DNA from: Paragonimus westermani
Taxonomy: Eukaryota > Platyhelminthes > Trematoda > Plagiorchiida > Troglotrematidae
Direction of reading: 5' to 3'
Length of the DNA stretch: 64,000 bases
Assembly: GCA_008508345.1 (NCBI GenBank)
Contig: QNGE01001218.1
Coordinates: 56,192-120,191, forward strand
How positions within the stretch are numbered: the first letter of the stretch is position 1; every line of letters begins with the position of its first letter. Position numbers and translations under genes: made by a program. This document shows, in pieces, positions 48,069 to 59,589 of the stretch. The notes under the pieces were generated by a model. The model was not told where the DNA came from and made no database searches. It saw nothing but the letters and a program-made list of their open reading frames with translations.

Positions 48069-49255
48069 CTTCAATTCGACCAGATCGGTGAAAAACTTGC
48101 ACGAATCTTCCAACGATCGAGCACAACCCGTAATGGATCAGTTAAACTGTCAGCAAGAAGCTGAATATTCTCAAATCATGGACATGAATTGCACTAACGC
48201 AAATGTTTCACGATGACCATCCTGAATCCCGAGCCTCAACCGTAAACGGCTTCATCAGGCAGATAAGCCAAGTTCGAAGCGACATCCTCTTGGATAAAAG
48301 CAGAAGTCTTCAGTAAATGTCAGCACCGGTTGTCCTGATTTCCTCGCAAGGCTGCTTCGATCACATAGACGGTCAAGTCCCTGAAACATTTGGTGGATTC
48401 CACACCACACAGTGTTAACAACTAAGGTCAAATGCGAAATTCCTGACCTCGTGGTGTCGCATTGTAGAAGAGCTGACAGTACGTGCCGCATTTTTGAGAA
48501 TTTCGCTTCGGTCGTTGGTTAGCACACAGCCAATAATCAATTTGTTCTCAATTAAGACAATTCCGAGCTTTCATTCTAGTTGCAAACATTCGGTGAATAA
48601 AAGCTGAAAAAAATTGACGATTTCACGAGAGCATAAATCACGAAATGTTCGTTTTAACATTAACATCGAAAGATAATACTACCAAGCTGATTGACAAATC
48701 GAAGACAAAAAGCAGAGTGCGAGTGCGTGCCGCGTTGTGGGACTCTTCAGAACTCAAAAATAAGCCCTCGAAATCACCTGACTCTTGCATTAGCCACAAG
48801 TGAACTCAGAATATTCATACACTGTGTAACCGTATGTCAAACCTGATGGCTCAACCGTAATCATTCTTTCGTCCCACATTCGGTCAGCAGATCGTGCGCT
48901 TTGCCCCACCCACATATTGTNTCGCCCGTTGGTCCGATCCAGTCGAGCGATGACTCATCCGGCCGCGCACGTTGTTCTTGATCCGATCGCGGTAGGCTTT
49001 TGAACGTACCTCCCCCGCGTTAAGGTATTAGGCCGAGCGTTCGAAAACTCGCAACTCCGACCTGACAATCCACCACAATATGAATGTATCCTGTTTCCAA
49101 CGTTCAAGGTCATGTAGATCGATAGCTACGAACATCACGACAATCTCGGGCCAGGCCACATACAAACTTCATCGGGCAATCTTCACTTTTCTTCAGTCGG
49201 CTGACCGTGAGCACTTTTCCGTCAACATTGCGACTATCAATATCATATACTGGAC
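48069..49255. other. unassigned, becoming GC-rich, one ambiguous base
   Basis: No gene seen. From about 48.85 kb the sequence becomes GC- and CpG-richer. A single N occurs at 48921. The minus frame at 48255-48491 is unrecognised. Confidence 0.45.
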
Positions 49256-50413
49256 TGGCGGCATCCGAATCGGATTAGCCTATCATGGTGACCAAAGCCA
49301 AAGAATGCTTGTGCATAATACACCACAAACGGCTTGCGCTACACCACTATCTGTACTACTCGTATACCACATACCTGATTTACATCCGAACAACGGAGAC
49401 CAGATGTGTGAGTGCAGCAATGTGCGTTAGTCAGATGGTGAGTTGGTATGAAAATGGAACCGTTATTTTAAAAAACGAAAGACAGACTTTAATGGTGACA
49501 TCTAAGCTGAGAAGAAAGACATTGAATACAAAACGCAAGAAGCAGTTCAATACATAGGTACACATTGCCCACTTTAATTAGTAGGAAAAACAAAAACAGA
49601 AATTTGAAGTTAAGCGGGAAAAAAACAAGACGTTCAGCAAGAGTTGCACCAACAAGGCTTACGGAAAGGTAGAAGACACCCAGGTATCTGATAAGGACAG
49701 CTGGTAATGTAACAAACGACAATGGTCGTTGATTCATACGAACGACAGAATAATCATAATTTGTGTAACTTACTTGCACTTAATGTACTCGTAGCCTCTT
49801 CGCCGATGGTGTGTTATGACCTAACAGCCAGAAGAAGCCCGTGAATTCGCAGCCGCAGTCATCGCAACGCCATACAGCCATGCCACCACCACTTATGGTA
49901 CCCACAGTTCCTTCTGCATGCCGATGCTTGTGTTGACGGCCACACAACTGTTGTCCATTGTACCTTCAGACGCCCGTCCGAAGTGTATTCCTCTAGAACG
50001 TCCGGTTCAAGGCTAAGTCTTCCCAAGATCTAACACCGATATCACAAAGCAAAAGGCCTACTTAGATAACATCCTCATCACCAGGACTTCCCTGGCTAAC
50101 TTTCAGCTAGCTGTACAGCTGCTGTTTCGGAATCTGTTCGTTCCCCATCCAAAGGACGTGTCCTAGCTATCGGAGCTGACTGAAGATGAGCGTGAATCTA
50201 ATGCCATACGTGTCCGCTTGACGACGTATCTCAAACTTTGGTAAAATGCTTGATCACCGAATATCCATGATGCATGTTAGACGTAGGAGAAGGAAGGATC
50301 TCGGGCACTACACATTCCGTTGATACAGTGTTCAATTTTTACTGTTGTGCGACAGCGTGAACAGCACCACTGAGCTGTAGGCAGGTAGATTGGTTTTCAC
50401 ACACACACACACG
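49256..50413 (-). repeat. RTE-like tandem duplication, unit 1
   Basis: It begins TGGCGGCATCCGAATCGGAT and matches the next unit in order: a GGAT-TAGC block, an A-rich stretch, CTTCGCCG, CATCGCAACGCCATA and CGTATTCCT...CGTCCGGTTCAA. Spacing to unit 2 grows from about 1160 to 1200 bp along the unit through indels. On the minus strand the part near 49.95-50.1 kb corresponds to the RTE C-terminal frame of unit 2 but is broken by stops. It ends in a short (CA)n run at 50398-50412. Confidence 0.75.
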
Positions 50414-51600
50414 GTTGGCGGCATCCGATTCGGATTAGCTTGTCACAGTGACCGAAGCCAAAGGACGCATGTGCTTAACCATCACCGCAATTGGCATGCG
50501 CTGAGCCATCTGCTGTTCCAAGCACACACCACATATCCAGTGATGTGCCAGTGGGGCCTTTGTGTCTAGCCGGCCAATGCTGGTTATCCAGTTGACTAGC
50601 TAATAAGGAAAGGAAACTCTTATCTCTCGGAAACTAAACAGAGAGAGGCTGCAATGACGAGATCTAAACTAAGAAGAAAGATTTGTGAAGTGTAATGCAA
50701 GATGCATTGCAGTATAGGAGTGCAGGTTAGTGCATCCCACAAAATATGAGGATGAAAAAACGAAATTCTCATTAAACTACGAGAAACCAGACAAACCATT
50801 CATCATACAGTACATCAACAAAGCTGAAGAAAAGAATGGGTAGGAGATTACAGAAACACAGGTTTCTGAAAAGAGGAGCGGATTAATTGTCAACGACCAG
50901 GCTGTTGGTCGATTCAGTCGTTAACAGGAGTGGGATGGATATGCTCATATGACCTACCTGAACCTAACGTACTCATCTTCTCTTCGCCGGCCGTATACTA
51001 TGAGTAGGTTGTTGACCTAGCAATCCCAATCGGCCAGCGTATTCGCGGCCGTACACATCGCAACGCCATATAGTCACGTCATCGCGACCTATGAAACCGA
51101 TGGTTCCTTTGCGTACTGCACACTTCCGCTTGCAGCCGCGCAAATAACTGCTCACTGAATTTTCGGACGCCCGCCCGAACCGTATTCCTCCAGGCCGTCC
51201 GGTTCAACGCCAAATCTTCCCAGCATTTAAAATCAATGTTACAACGTGAAAGACTTACCTGCACAACATCCTGGTATCTTCGCTTCTGACCACCGGGATT
51301 TCGCCCACCTGCTTTTGGTTGTCCGCACAATAGCTGCTTCGGGATACGGTCACCGCCCATCCGACGGCACATACACACACGCAAACGGAAGAACACTGAC
51401 CACCAACAGCAATCAAATTGCAATAGCTATGAACACGCTCGACAACTACACACATACACACTTGTTGAGTGATCCTCATGCGAGTATGTGGTGTCTACGC
51501 ACGTGAGTGACCAAACCCCCAGATGCGTGATACAGCTCCCACTGGAGCACCTCGGTAGATGAAGGCTACAACTAGCCAAGACAAAGGAATGGGAGGATGT
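50414..51600 (-). repeat. RTE-like tandem duplication, unit 2
   Basis: Direct copy of unit 1 at moderate divergence (starts TGGCGGCATCCGATTCGGAT). It retains the readable end of an RTE-type frame. The two units lie head to tail, which suggests unequal exchange or serial insertion rather than two independent random insertions. Confidence 0.75.
51079..51423 (-). pseudogene. C-terminus of an RTE-type LINE polyprotein
   Basis: The minus-strand frame contains RRMGGDRIPKQLLCGQ, GGQKRRYQDVVQVSLSRCNI, WEDLALNRTAWRNTVRAG. The order (R-x-P-K-x-L-x-GQ, GGQ-x-x-RY-x-D-x-x-x-x-SL-x-x-x-NID, W-E-x-LA-x-x-R-x-x-WR) is the conserved tail after the RT domain in RTE-like non-LTR retrotransposons. It is 5-prime truncated as LINE copies usually are, and the frame before it becomes repetitive. 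Readable for about 90 residues without a stop, so not very old. Confidence 0.72.
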
Positions 51601-53497
51601 GAACTACACTGCAGCCCCACAGCTCCTCACTCTGTCAACCAGATCCTATTCCTTTAGCATTCCGGCAATCTCATCCGTCTACATCTGATTATTGTCAACG
51701 ATACGTTTACCAACCCGGATATAATTCCACGTCGTACCGGAGTCCCTTCTGAATATTCTTTTTTTTTAAAATTGTTTCTTCTATTATGCCAAGTCCAATT
51801 GATTGCATCAAACTTCAGCTGTGTACCTTTCTTTTGCAATAAGTAACAATTGTTATACAGTAGTTATTTATACATAGCTTCACTAAACAGTGGAAAGGAG
51901 AAACAATGCGATTGTGAATCTTCAGGATTTCTGGGAAGAGAGCCACGATGCGTAGTCAAAGTCAACAGATAAACGATGCATGGTGTGAGCGAAATAGGAT
52001 GGCAAGCTCGGACAGCTGCAAGTTAACACCAAACAATCTGACGATTCCGCATCACCCGACTTGCTCAGTTTTGTCCATGAAAGGTTGGAATAATCAAAGT
52101 TATTCGACGGCGATCGGTTCATTTTTTTAAAGTCTATGGGAGACTGTACAGTTGAACGGTGACGCCCGCAATCTGTGGAGCGTGGTCTTATGCGAACGGG
52201 AGTGGGGAGGAAAATGCTGGTCCTGTGCAAATGAATGGGAACAAAGCGATTGTCCAAGATACCCAGGCGGCGACGAACTCGCAAAGAATTTGAACGGTCA
52301 AATTGTGCTTTCGAAGGGGGTAGAACAACCGGACTCAAACCAGTGTCCACTAGGCGTGAGGACTAGGAAGTAATAGCAACGAGTAAGCTCACATGATTCG
52401 ATAGATAACGTCTGACGATTACCAAAAGGCGTAATTAACTGAGAACAAGACATTGAAAAAGTATTTCAAAGAAAATGGAGTGAGAATGAGCACATTCTTA
52501 TGTCAAAGGTGCCGCAGAACATGCCTCTAGACGTTGGGCGGGTTTTACTATTCGGCTAGAATTTTTCGAGCAAATCAAAGCAAAACACGCATAAAGCGCT
52601 ATGGGAGAAACACAACGGCAACCTGAAAGATGGTAACACAAAATTTCAATCATGAAGCAATAGTTTCCTAGCCAACAAAAAGTTTGAGCACGTGACCCTC
52701 TATTTGAGAGAAAAACAGAACCGTTAAAGCATTCGAAATACAGCGCACTGCAATAATTAATAAGACTTCTGAAAGCATTAGCAGAAATAACAAAAAACCT
52801 ATCCGAATGGCATATTGTCAAAAATCACACTAACAATCCCGTTAGACTCGTCGACGTTCAATCGAGGCTACGATCATTACCACAGTCGACTATCGATGAG
52901 TATTACGATGCATGAGTCAGAAAAAGCTGGTTTACAAGAACTTTGTATTACTTACGCAAAGCTGAGGATTTGAACTGGTACAAACTGAATGTCAGACACC
53001 TGTTTGATCGAATTTTTGAATTCACATGCTTTTTCCGCACAAACGCAATGCAGTCGATTTTCACTGAGTGCGAAGGTTACCATCAAATGTGAGCCGCGAT
53101 AAGCATGCAGGAGTACAAATGTTCGAAGTACCAATCAACAGTCCAAAGTGACCAACAGTTCCGATGAGAACCGTAACCATGACCAGAGTGGGGGGTTCTA
53201 ATCAAGGGACTGTTGGTTGCACTTCACAGAATAGACGCTGCACTTCGTCTGAAGGGGATCGGGAGAAACAGAGTACTACACACAACCGGTTGTAAATGCG
53301 TGTTGCCCTCCGATATTTCAGTCATGTTTATCAGGAGGTTAATGGAATAACATTCAGTAAGCTCGCATTACGATGAAGAAGGTCAGGATTCAAATCCCAG
53401 TTACTGGTACACTGCTGCATTAAGAGCAGAAATTTCGGGTAAATGCATTGGTTCAGAATCGACTAACCAAACTGATAACTTTAAATTCCAGTTGCAG
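51601..53497. other. unassigned, one tRNA-like T-arm
   Basis: A 142-codon minus frame (51922-52350), Ser/Pro/Arg-rich, overlaps two open plus frames and looks like repeat-derived GC-rich sequence. Nothing else is recognised. Confidence 0.4.
52328..52344 (-). ncRNA. tRNA-like T-arm (possible SINE box B)
   Basis: The minus strand folds as ACTGG-TTTGAGT-CCGGT: five pairs with one G-U and a 7-nt loop close to TTCRANY. Just upstream on the minus strand a CTAG...CTAG stem sits where an anticodon arm would be. No convincing D-arm or box A follows. It may be the worn head of a tRNA-derived SINE. Confidence 0.25.
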
Positions 53498-53607
53498 TGT
53501 GCTGTGTCCTACTGCGCATCAAGCCCACATGCATCAATCAAAAAAATATCAAGAAATTGACGTACTTGGAAAAGTTCACCCACAATAGCGCAGCCTTCAT
53601 GAAGAAG
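53498..53607 (+). CDS. candidate internal exon, unknown product
   Basis: Acceptor TTCCAGTTGCAG, two bases, then 36 codons CCVLLRIKPTCINQKNIKK and LTYLEKFTHNSAAFMKK, ending AAG|GTAAAC in phase 0. Lys-rich and helical after the first third, strongly coding-like. Not recognised. Confidence 0.38.
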
Positions 53608-55007
53608 GTAAACTTCCGGCAGTCCACGATAAGTGCTGTTCAACCGAAGCTCTATTATACTGGCATCGCCAGCAGTTGGTGTAAGGGAACGATGTGAGAT
53701 ATATTTGTGCAATACGCTTCCAAAACGTTCCGATTTTCGTGTTATTTCACCCGGGGGAGGTCTATGGAAGGAAAACGCATAAGAACAGATGAGCTACACA
53801 CATACATAAACTTCCAGCCTGCAGCTGAGACAGTGTGTAATATGGCCCAGAGTGCCGTCGATTGACTGCAGCATATACAATCACGAGTCGATAAACGGAC
53901 GTAATTTTGGAAAACCAACCCACAAATAAACAAAAAAGTAAACGACAGATATTCGTAATGCGTCAACAGCTTCACAATATACGCTTGTTAACAAGTGCAC
54001 AAAAACGTTACCAGCCAGCACTGTAGCCCATCGCTAACTCCTCAACATGGCAGGTGGCATATTTTAACCCACTCAGTGAAGTAGCCAAAATCCCCAATAC
54101 CCGTGGCCACGTGAACACTTGGTTACCAGTAGGATGTCTTCCTTGCAAGTTTCACTGACCCGCATTGATAATTGCACTTACTTTATGGTAAACCTGATCA
54201 CATGACAACAGCGTTCACACTACCGAATCGGACAATCGTTACTTATCCTAATTTCTCCGGCCACCAAGGCCTCTAGCTCGGGAGACAAGTCCGACCTACC
54301 GCAATTGATTTATCGATAGCTCTCTTCATTCCACTATATTGAGTCAGCAGTCGATCACTTTATACCTCAGATCAATCGACCACAGCATCAGTAGATGAAG
54401 ATATGGCAAACAAAATTCCTTGCGGTCTATGTCAGCAGAGTTTAAGGGAAGTAATAACTTTGAGGGCCCATAACCGACCAGTTGAGCAAGCTTTGCTTTA
54501 TCTTACAGCTCAGGGCGGCACCTTCATTCGCCCCCTGCAAGACTCGACTTCTTTATCACTTTAGCTCTTGAGAAAGAACCGCTGATAGATAGCATTACTC
54601 AAGCGAATACAAGTGAATGGCAGAACTGGGATTGTAAATGCACGTTTGGGAGGAACAACACACACACACAAAGTGTTTGTCACAGCAGGCTGCTGGTTTA
54701 ACCGGTGTAGCATATGTGCACTAAGGGAGCACGCAGTTAGTAGTTGTCTTGACAAGGAGAAAGGAACATTGAGGTCAAGAGAGAACAAAAGTAAAAGCTA
54801 ACTGACTGATTCGTCAGAACGACAACAGTAATACTAATTTAGATACCTTCCACTATTTGACGTTGTGGCAGGAGTTGACATTAAGGGATTTCCCGCAACC
54901 TCTGACCTGTAAATCAACGGGATAGAGTTCTTGGAGGTCTACTGGAAATCAGCAACTGAACAGCCTCGTTGATTTCGTACAGAAAGATAAGGCATTGCCA
55001 TCCTAAC
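53608..55007. other. unassigned
   Basis: A short (CA)n run lies at 54656-54670. No gene supported. Confidence 0.4.
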
Positions 55008-55143
55008 CTGAAGAGAAGACAAAACAGTCTTCCAAGAAGTAATGAGAGTCTTCCACTTGTGCGGGGTAATGTGCTGGGGGTCATGAACAAAAGTTGGATA
55101 GTCAAGATGGTCCTTGTTTGACCATATAGTTTCCACCTTTCTT
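55008..55143 (-). CDS. candidate internal exon, unknown product
   Basis: Minus strand: acceptor TTCTCTGAAAG, one base, then 45 codons RKVETIWSNKDHLDYPTF and HDPQHITPHKWKTLITSW onward to SLQ, ending CTTCAG|GTTAGG in phase 0. Trp- and His-rich, coding-like, no stop. Not recognised. Confidence 0.35.
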
Positions 55144-56853
55144 CTTTCAGAGAACAGAACCACCATATTTTTTCCAAAAAAAATAACTCTCTTGTATATT
55201 CACATATGAACTGAACGATTAGAAACGATGCACAGTAGTTCAATATCAAACAAAAACGTAAAATGATGGAAGTTCCTTGAGTCGACCGTTAACAGACATT
55301 CACTCGAGAAGGCTGCATAATTAACAACAAAAAACTTGCAACGACATTCTATCACAAAGAAACTGAAGCTGAGAGTCCAGCATAAGCAGCCAGCTGATTC
55401 GAAGGATAGTTAGAGTTTAGCACACCAAACACTGCGGCTCTGCTACAGCTAGTAGGTGGTTTCCGCATCGCGGACGTACATTGTACAATATAGTTTGCGA
55501 TGAAGTAGAACTAGGGTATAAGAAACTGTGTTCACATTTTGACCCACCGCTGAGCAAACAGTACTTACAAGAGTGGTTGTTTCTACTCCTCATCGTGCCA
55601 GATGAGCACAACGACAGATTCAGATGATCGCAAATAGTCCTGTCTAACTCTGAGAAGCATGACATTCTTTAACCAACGGGCTACATGGTATATCTTTTCA
55701 CAGTGGGTTTCATTGTAACGTGAGTTGAAGAACAAAAGCTCACACAACACACAATACCACCAGCAGAAACATCCGTGTGCAATAAACCTGTGCGTGAAGT
55801 ACCCTCGTGCTAATAACTGACACTGCATTGAAGTTAAGTAGTGATCAATGAAAAGACTGTTAAACTAAGAGAACGGAGCAGAAAATCTACAACTCTACAG
55901 TTACTAGATGCTATTAATCACATACGGCGGGAACCAATAAGAATGGGCACTATGTATTACGTCCGAAAAGTGTGGTGCGGGGTGAAATGGGCATAGCTTT
56001 CGCTAAATTAGCACTTCGTTTTGGGTACGCTAATCAAATACGGGACCTTAATTGTGGTAAACAGAAAAACCGTCCACAAACCCGTCAAAACCGAACACTG
56101 AACTGTTCACACTCCCTCGAAACAGATGTAAACATCTCGACCGATTGACAGTGCTAGGAAGGCAAATTTGTGCCGTTACTTAACAGAAAGCTCTGAGACT
56201 GAAACCTTATGATACGTAATTCAAAGTTGCTAGTTCTATAATCGATTAAAACAACACTAATCTGTCTGTTAACTAACAGAATCAAGCTAGACATCCAGCA
56301 AGCTGAGCACATGATGTCTAATTTCCGACAGGTGTGTAGCAGTCAGGACCTTACACAAAATCATGAGAGAGTGTCGTGAAATAGACCTATGACAGCATGT
56401 GAATTAAGCATAGAGTTAACTGTTTCTTCTGAATATATGGTAAAGATTTCTTAACGCGGACCGGAACAATTCTGGCCACAATAACCGTATTGTAATATCA
56501 ACATGGGTAACTTGACCCTCGTGTTAATACTCCTCTGTTACTACAACCAATCCATCATCATTCTGTATGACCCCAAGAGCAAACAGCCAATCGAAAACAA
56601 TAAGTTTCCTGAGGAAAAACAAGGTTATAACGTCTAACCAAATAGTCTACTGAAAATAAACACGAACACCTTTCTGAGGTATGTTTTGTTTTCCAATGTA
56701 TCCCACTGTGTTCAACTGGACGCAAATAGTCAAAAAATGGAATAACAAAGGCGTTATAAGTTCCTCTTCTGAAAAACGAGATCCATCGATAAAACTAAGC
56801 CGAGGTTACTTGTTCTATACAGCGCTTATGATATGTGAATTGTCACTCTGTAG
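55144..56853. other. unassigned
   Basis: The minus frames at 55417-55828 are short and unrecognised. No repeats were identified. Confidence 0.4.
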
Positions 56854-56916
56854 GTCAGGGTCATCTCCCGGGTTGGGGTCCTTGCGACTCACAAAGTCGG
56901 TGGATGGGGACTTTAG
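56854..56916 (+). CDS. candidate 63 bp internal exon
   Basis: Acceptor GTCACTCTGTAG, one base, then SGSSPGLGSLRLTKSVDGDF plus two bases before AG|GTGAGA. Length and phase are symmetrical, so skipping would keep frame. Locally GC-rich. Unknown product. Confidence 0.33.
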   Translation, partial: VRVISRVGVLATHKVGGWGL

Positions 56917-59589
56917 GTGAGATGACAGCTAATCCGGTTCAGTGGCGTGAATGTTGTCGTTGTTCGGCCGAGTTGTCTGTGAAGTGAGTGCACCAAATGG
57001 CGCCGGACAATGAAGGCCGTAAGGAAGCTGTATTGATGATGACGCCTTACTTTCAGTTAAAGCTCGGTTGTTTGTTTACAAGGTGTCGACACTTTGATGT
57101 CGAGCGTTTGAATACAGACATACCTAGTTCTAGTAGCTAGGTCTCTTCCCTCCCCTTCTGTCTGCCTTCTCTTCTTATAGAGGCTTTACATTTCTTCATG
57201 GTTGTGTGGCATCTAAGGATCAGTGAGAGCCACTGATTTATCGCTGTTTATGATAATATTGTGGTAAATCATGACCCTTGTCTGATTCACGGCACCACAG
57301 GTCGATATACATAACAATCACAGTGGTAGACTTTCACGAGCACAGTCACCAGTTAATTCAGAGTTAAACCAATAAGTATTTAAATAAGCCCGATTCCTTC
57401 AGGCGTTCACATCTACACGCAGTGTCAACCGTCCAAATTCAATGAAATACAAGCGTAGTTGTCACTTTGAGACTCTCCAAGAGCACTATTATGGACGATC
57501 ATGATGGGTTTTTCCATCGACTGGAACAGCCTTCGGTAAGCGTGAAATCCGTCTCTCCAAATTCAACAACGAAAAGAGCTGTTTTTCTTTCATAATGGAG
57601 CCACTCAAAAGTAACATTCGCTCTGCATTGTGGAACACGTCCTAAGCGCTACTCGAACTCTGTAATTACATCTCTAGTGAATTCCTGTGTTTATTGAATT
57701 TTGAGTCATCTGCACTCCTACCATCGGTCCGTTCCATTTGTACACTCCTTTGAAGTAATCGGTTTCTGAAGAGTTTCCCCTGGAATATCTAGGTGCTGTG
57801 CTTTAGATCATTAAATCGTTTCAAAAGGAAGTTTGTTCATTTGATCCAGCAGACCAATTTTACTCAGCACTTTCACGGATAGTTGTTCAGAGATTATCAG
57901 GAGTGAATGACCAGCGGTATCAACAAAATAACGTTATGGCTCAAAAGATCGATGGTCATTTAGTCACGTTTGTTTAATTTTGAAAACGCTTGTTGGCGTT
58001 TAGTTACGTACATCGCCACTTGCTTGGAAAGGACAAGACCTGTTGAATCGATTGAACCGGGGTTTCACAACGTAAGGAAACCACATTAGGGTGGAGATTG
58101 CCTGAGCCGAGTTTCACCATAAACTAGTAGTACCCTAATGATGTTCGCAGCACACAGCGATTTCAACCTTACCGATGCAGTGAAGAGGACGATAGGTCCC
58201 CGTAACGCAAACAGCCATGTACAGCTGCCAGATAATCGCCCTCGAAGGAGCGGGGTAAAATCGCAACGACCCAGAAACACAGCCATGATGCACTAATGTG
58301 CACGCATGCGAGGGAAAGCATGGGAAAATAGGCCGGCAACAATCACAGGCTGGCTCAACAACTCAACACGTGCTGTGGGCGCTTCATTGTCCGGAATCCA
58401 GATGTCGAAGTGGTAAAAGGAACAATGGGCACAAACACAAACACGCACACGCGCCTGATGGATTTTAGGTAAGTGTATCAAACCCGGGCTCAGAAAGCGG
58501 CTGACCTAAATAGGGGACATGCATGCACATGTGTTCCAGAAAGCAAGCCAGCCAGACTGCTAGCGGATATCAGATGTTGCGGCCCACGCAAACACAGAAA
58601 AAGTGGAGCTTCGATCAGATCGATTTCCAGTTCTGGTCGAAACGTAGGGGCGATAGCACCAGCGTTAGCACAACCGAAAGCGCAAAAACCGGGAAGATGA
58701 AACGAGAGGAACATGAGAATTTCGTATTGGGGAATTTTGGACACTACCGTTAACGAAATGTTATATCCTACACTAGTCCGTTATTCTTGAGCGTCCAAGA
58801 GGCAAATTTAAAAATGATTCGGTGTTACACTGGCAACAATCAACACGTGTTCAGACACACCCCATACAGGACAGACGGATATTGATTGGTTGATCGCGGC
58901 TTATATATCGATCAGTGTAATACAGCCTCGTTATCAAACCTAGTCCTGAGAGTACAGTGGGTCTTGCGATGGATTATTCTATGTCGTCTAATCCACCTAG
59001 GCCACTCACTGAGAAGCCTCAATATGATATGGGAAATCACATAAAGCTTGCTCATTCCAGGAAGGACAAACGCTAGCAACCTTACTGTGTAAACATAACG
59101 TTTTTGTTCCTCGCTGGCAAAACAGTTTTTGTTGCTCATAAACGGACTCGGCCTTCCCAGACGGTTTGGTAAAAAGCCTTGGGTAACGCGAAGGTAAGAT
59201 GTGGTAAACACCAAACTAACAGACCACAAATAAGCAAACTCAGTAAGTAGGGTGCAGACGACCAAACTAGTACAAGCCAGCTCGATTTGTCACGTGATGT
59301 GCAACAGTTTACGCGCGGCTGCAAACTGCTTGTGGGATACAGCCGCCTTGAAGTCAACACAGACTGCTGTAAGAGACCTTGTATAAAGTCTCTTTCTCTG
59401 CCTTTCGCGTAGTAACCGAAAATGCTCATGCACCAAAACGGTGCATGACTGTATAAAAGTACAGTAGAAGAATCTACGGTTAATGTAATGCAGTCGAAGT
59501 TGCCCAAAATATGACGGCGTATGTAAACGGGTTATTTCGTGAAATCACCATGCTCATTTTAATGGTCAGAAAACCATCCCGAAACGTCT
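56917..59589. other. unassigned, partly GC-rich
   Basis: 58.1-58.75 kb is GC-richer with open frames on both strands but no motif. Sequence just before the PLE RT (59.1-59.6 kb) may be its decayed N-terminal part; I could not align it. Confidence 0.4.
59426..59448. repeat. 23 bp perfect hairpin
   Basis: TCATGCACC - AAAAC - GGTGCATGA: nine pairs and a five-base loop, 140 bases before the readable PLE sequence. Confidence 0.65.

Noticed and set aside
51922..52350. 142-codon Ser/Pro/Arg-rich minus frame
   Set aside because: Two plus frames are open over the same GC-rich stretch and the composition looks repeat-derived; no motif.
53376..53396. Box-B-like GATTCAAATCC
   Set aside because: The T-stem pairs at only three of five positions and no box A or anticodon arm is visible.
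55583..55828. Minus frame ending VVVLIWHDEE, reminiscent of the end of the TAL dynein-light-chain domain
   Set aside because: Only about ten residues resemble it, the preceding GRxWQVV block is absent and the spacing is several residues short.
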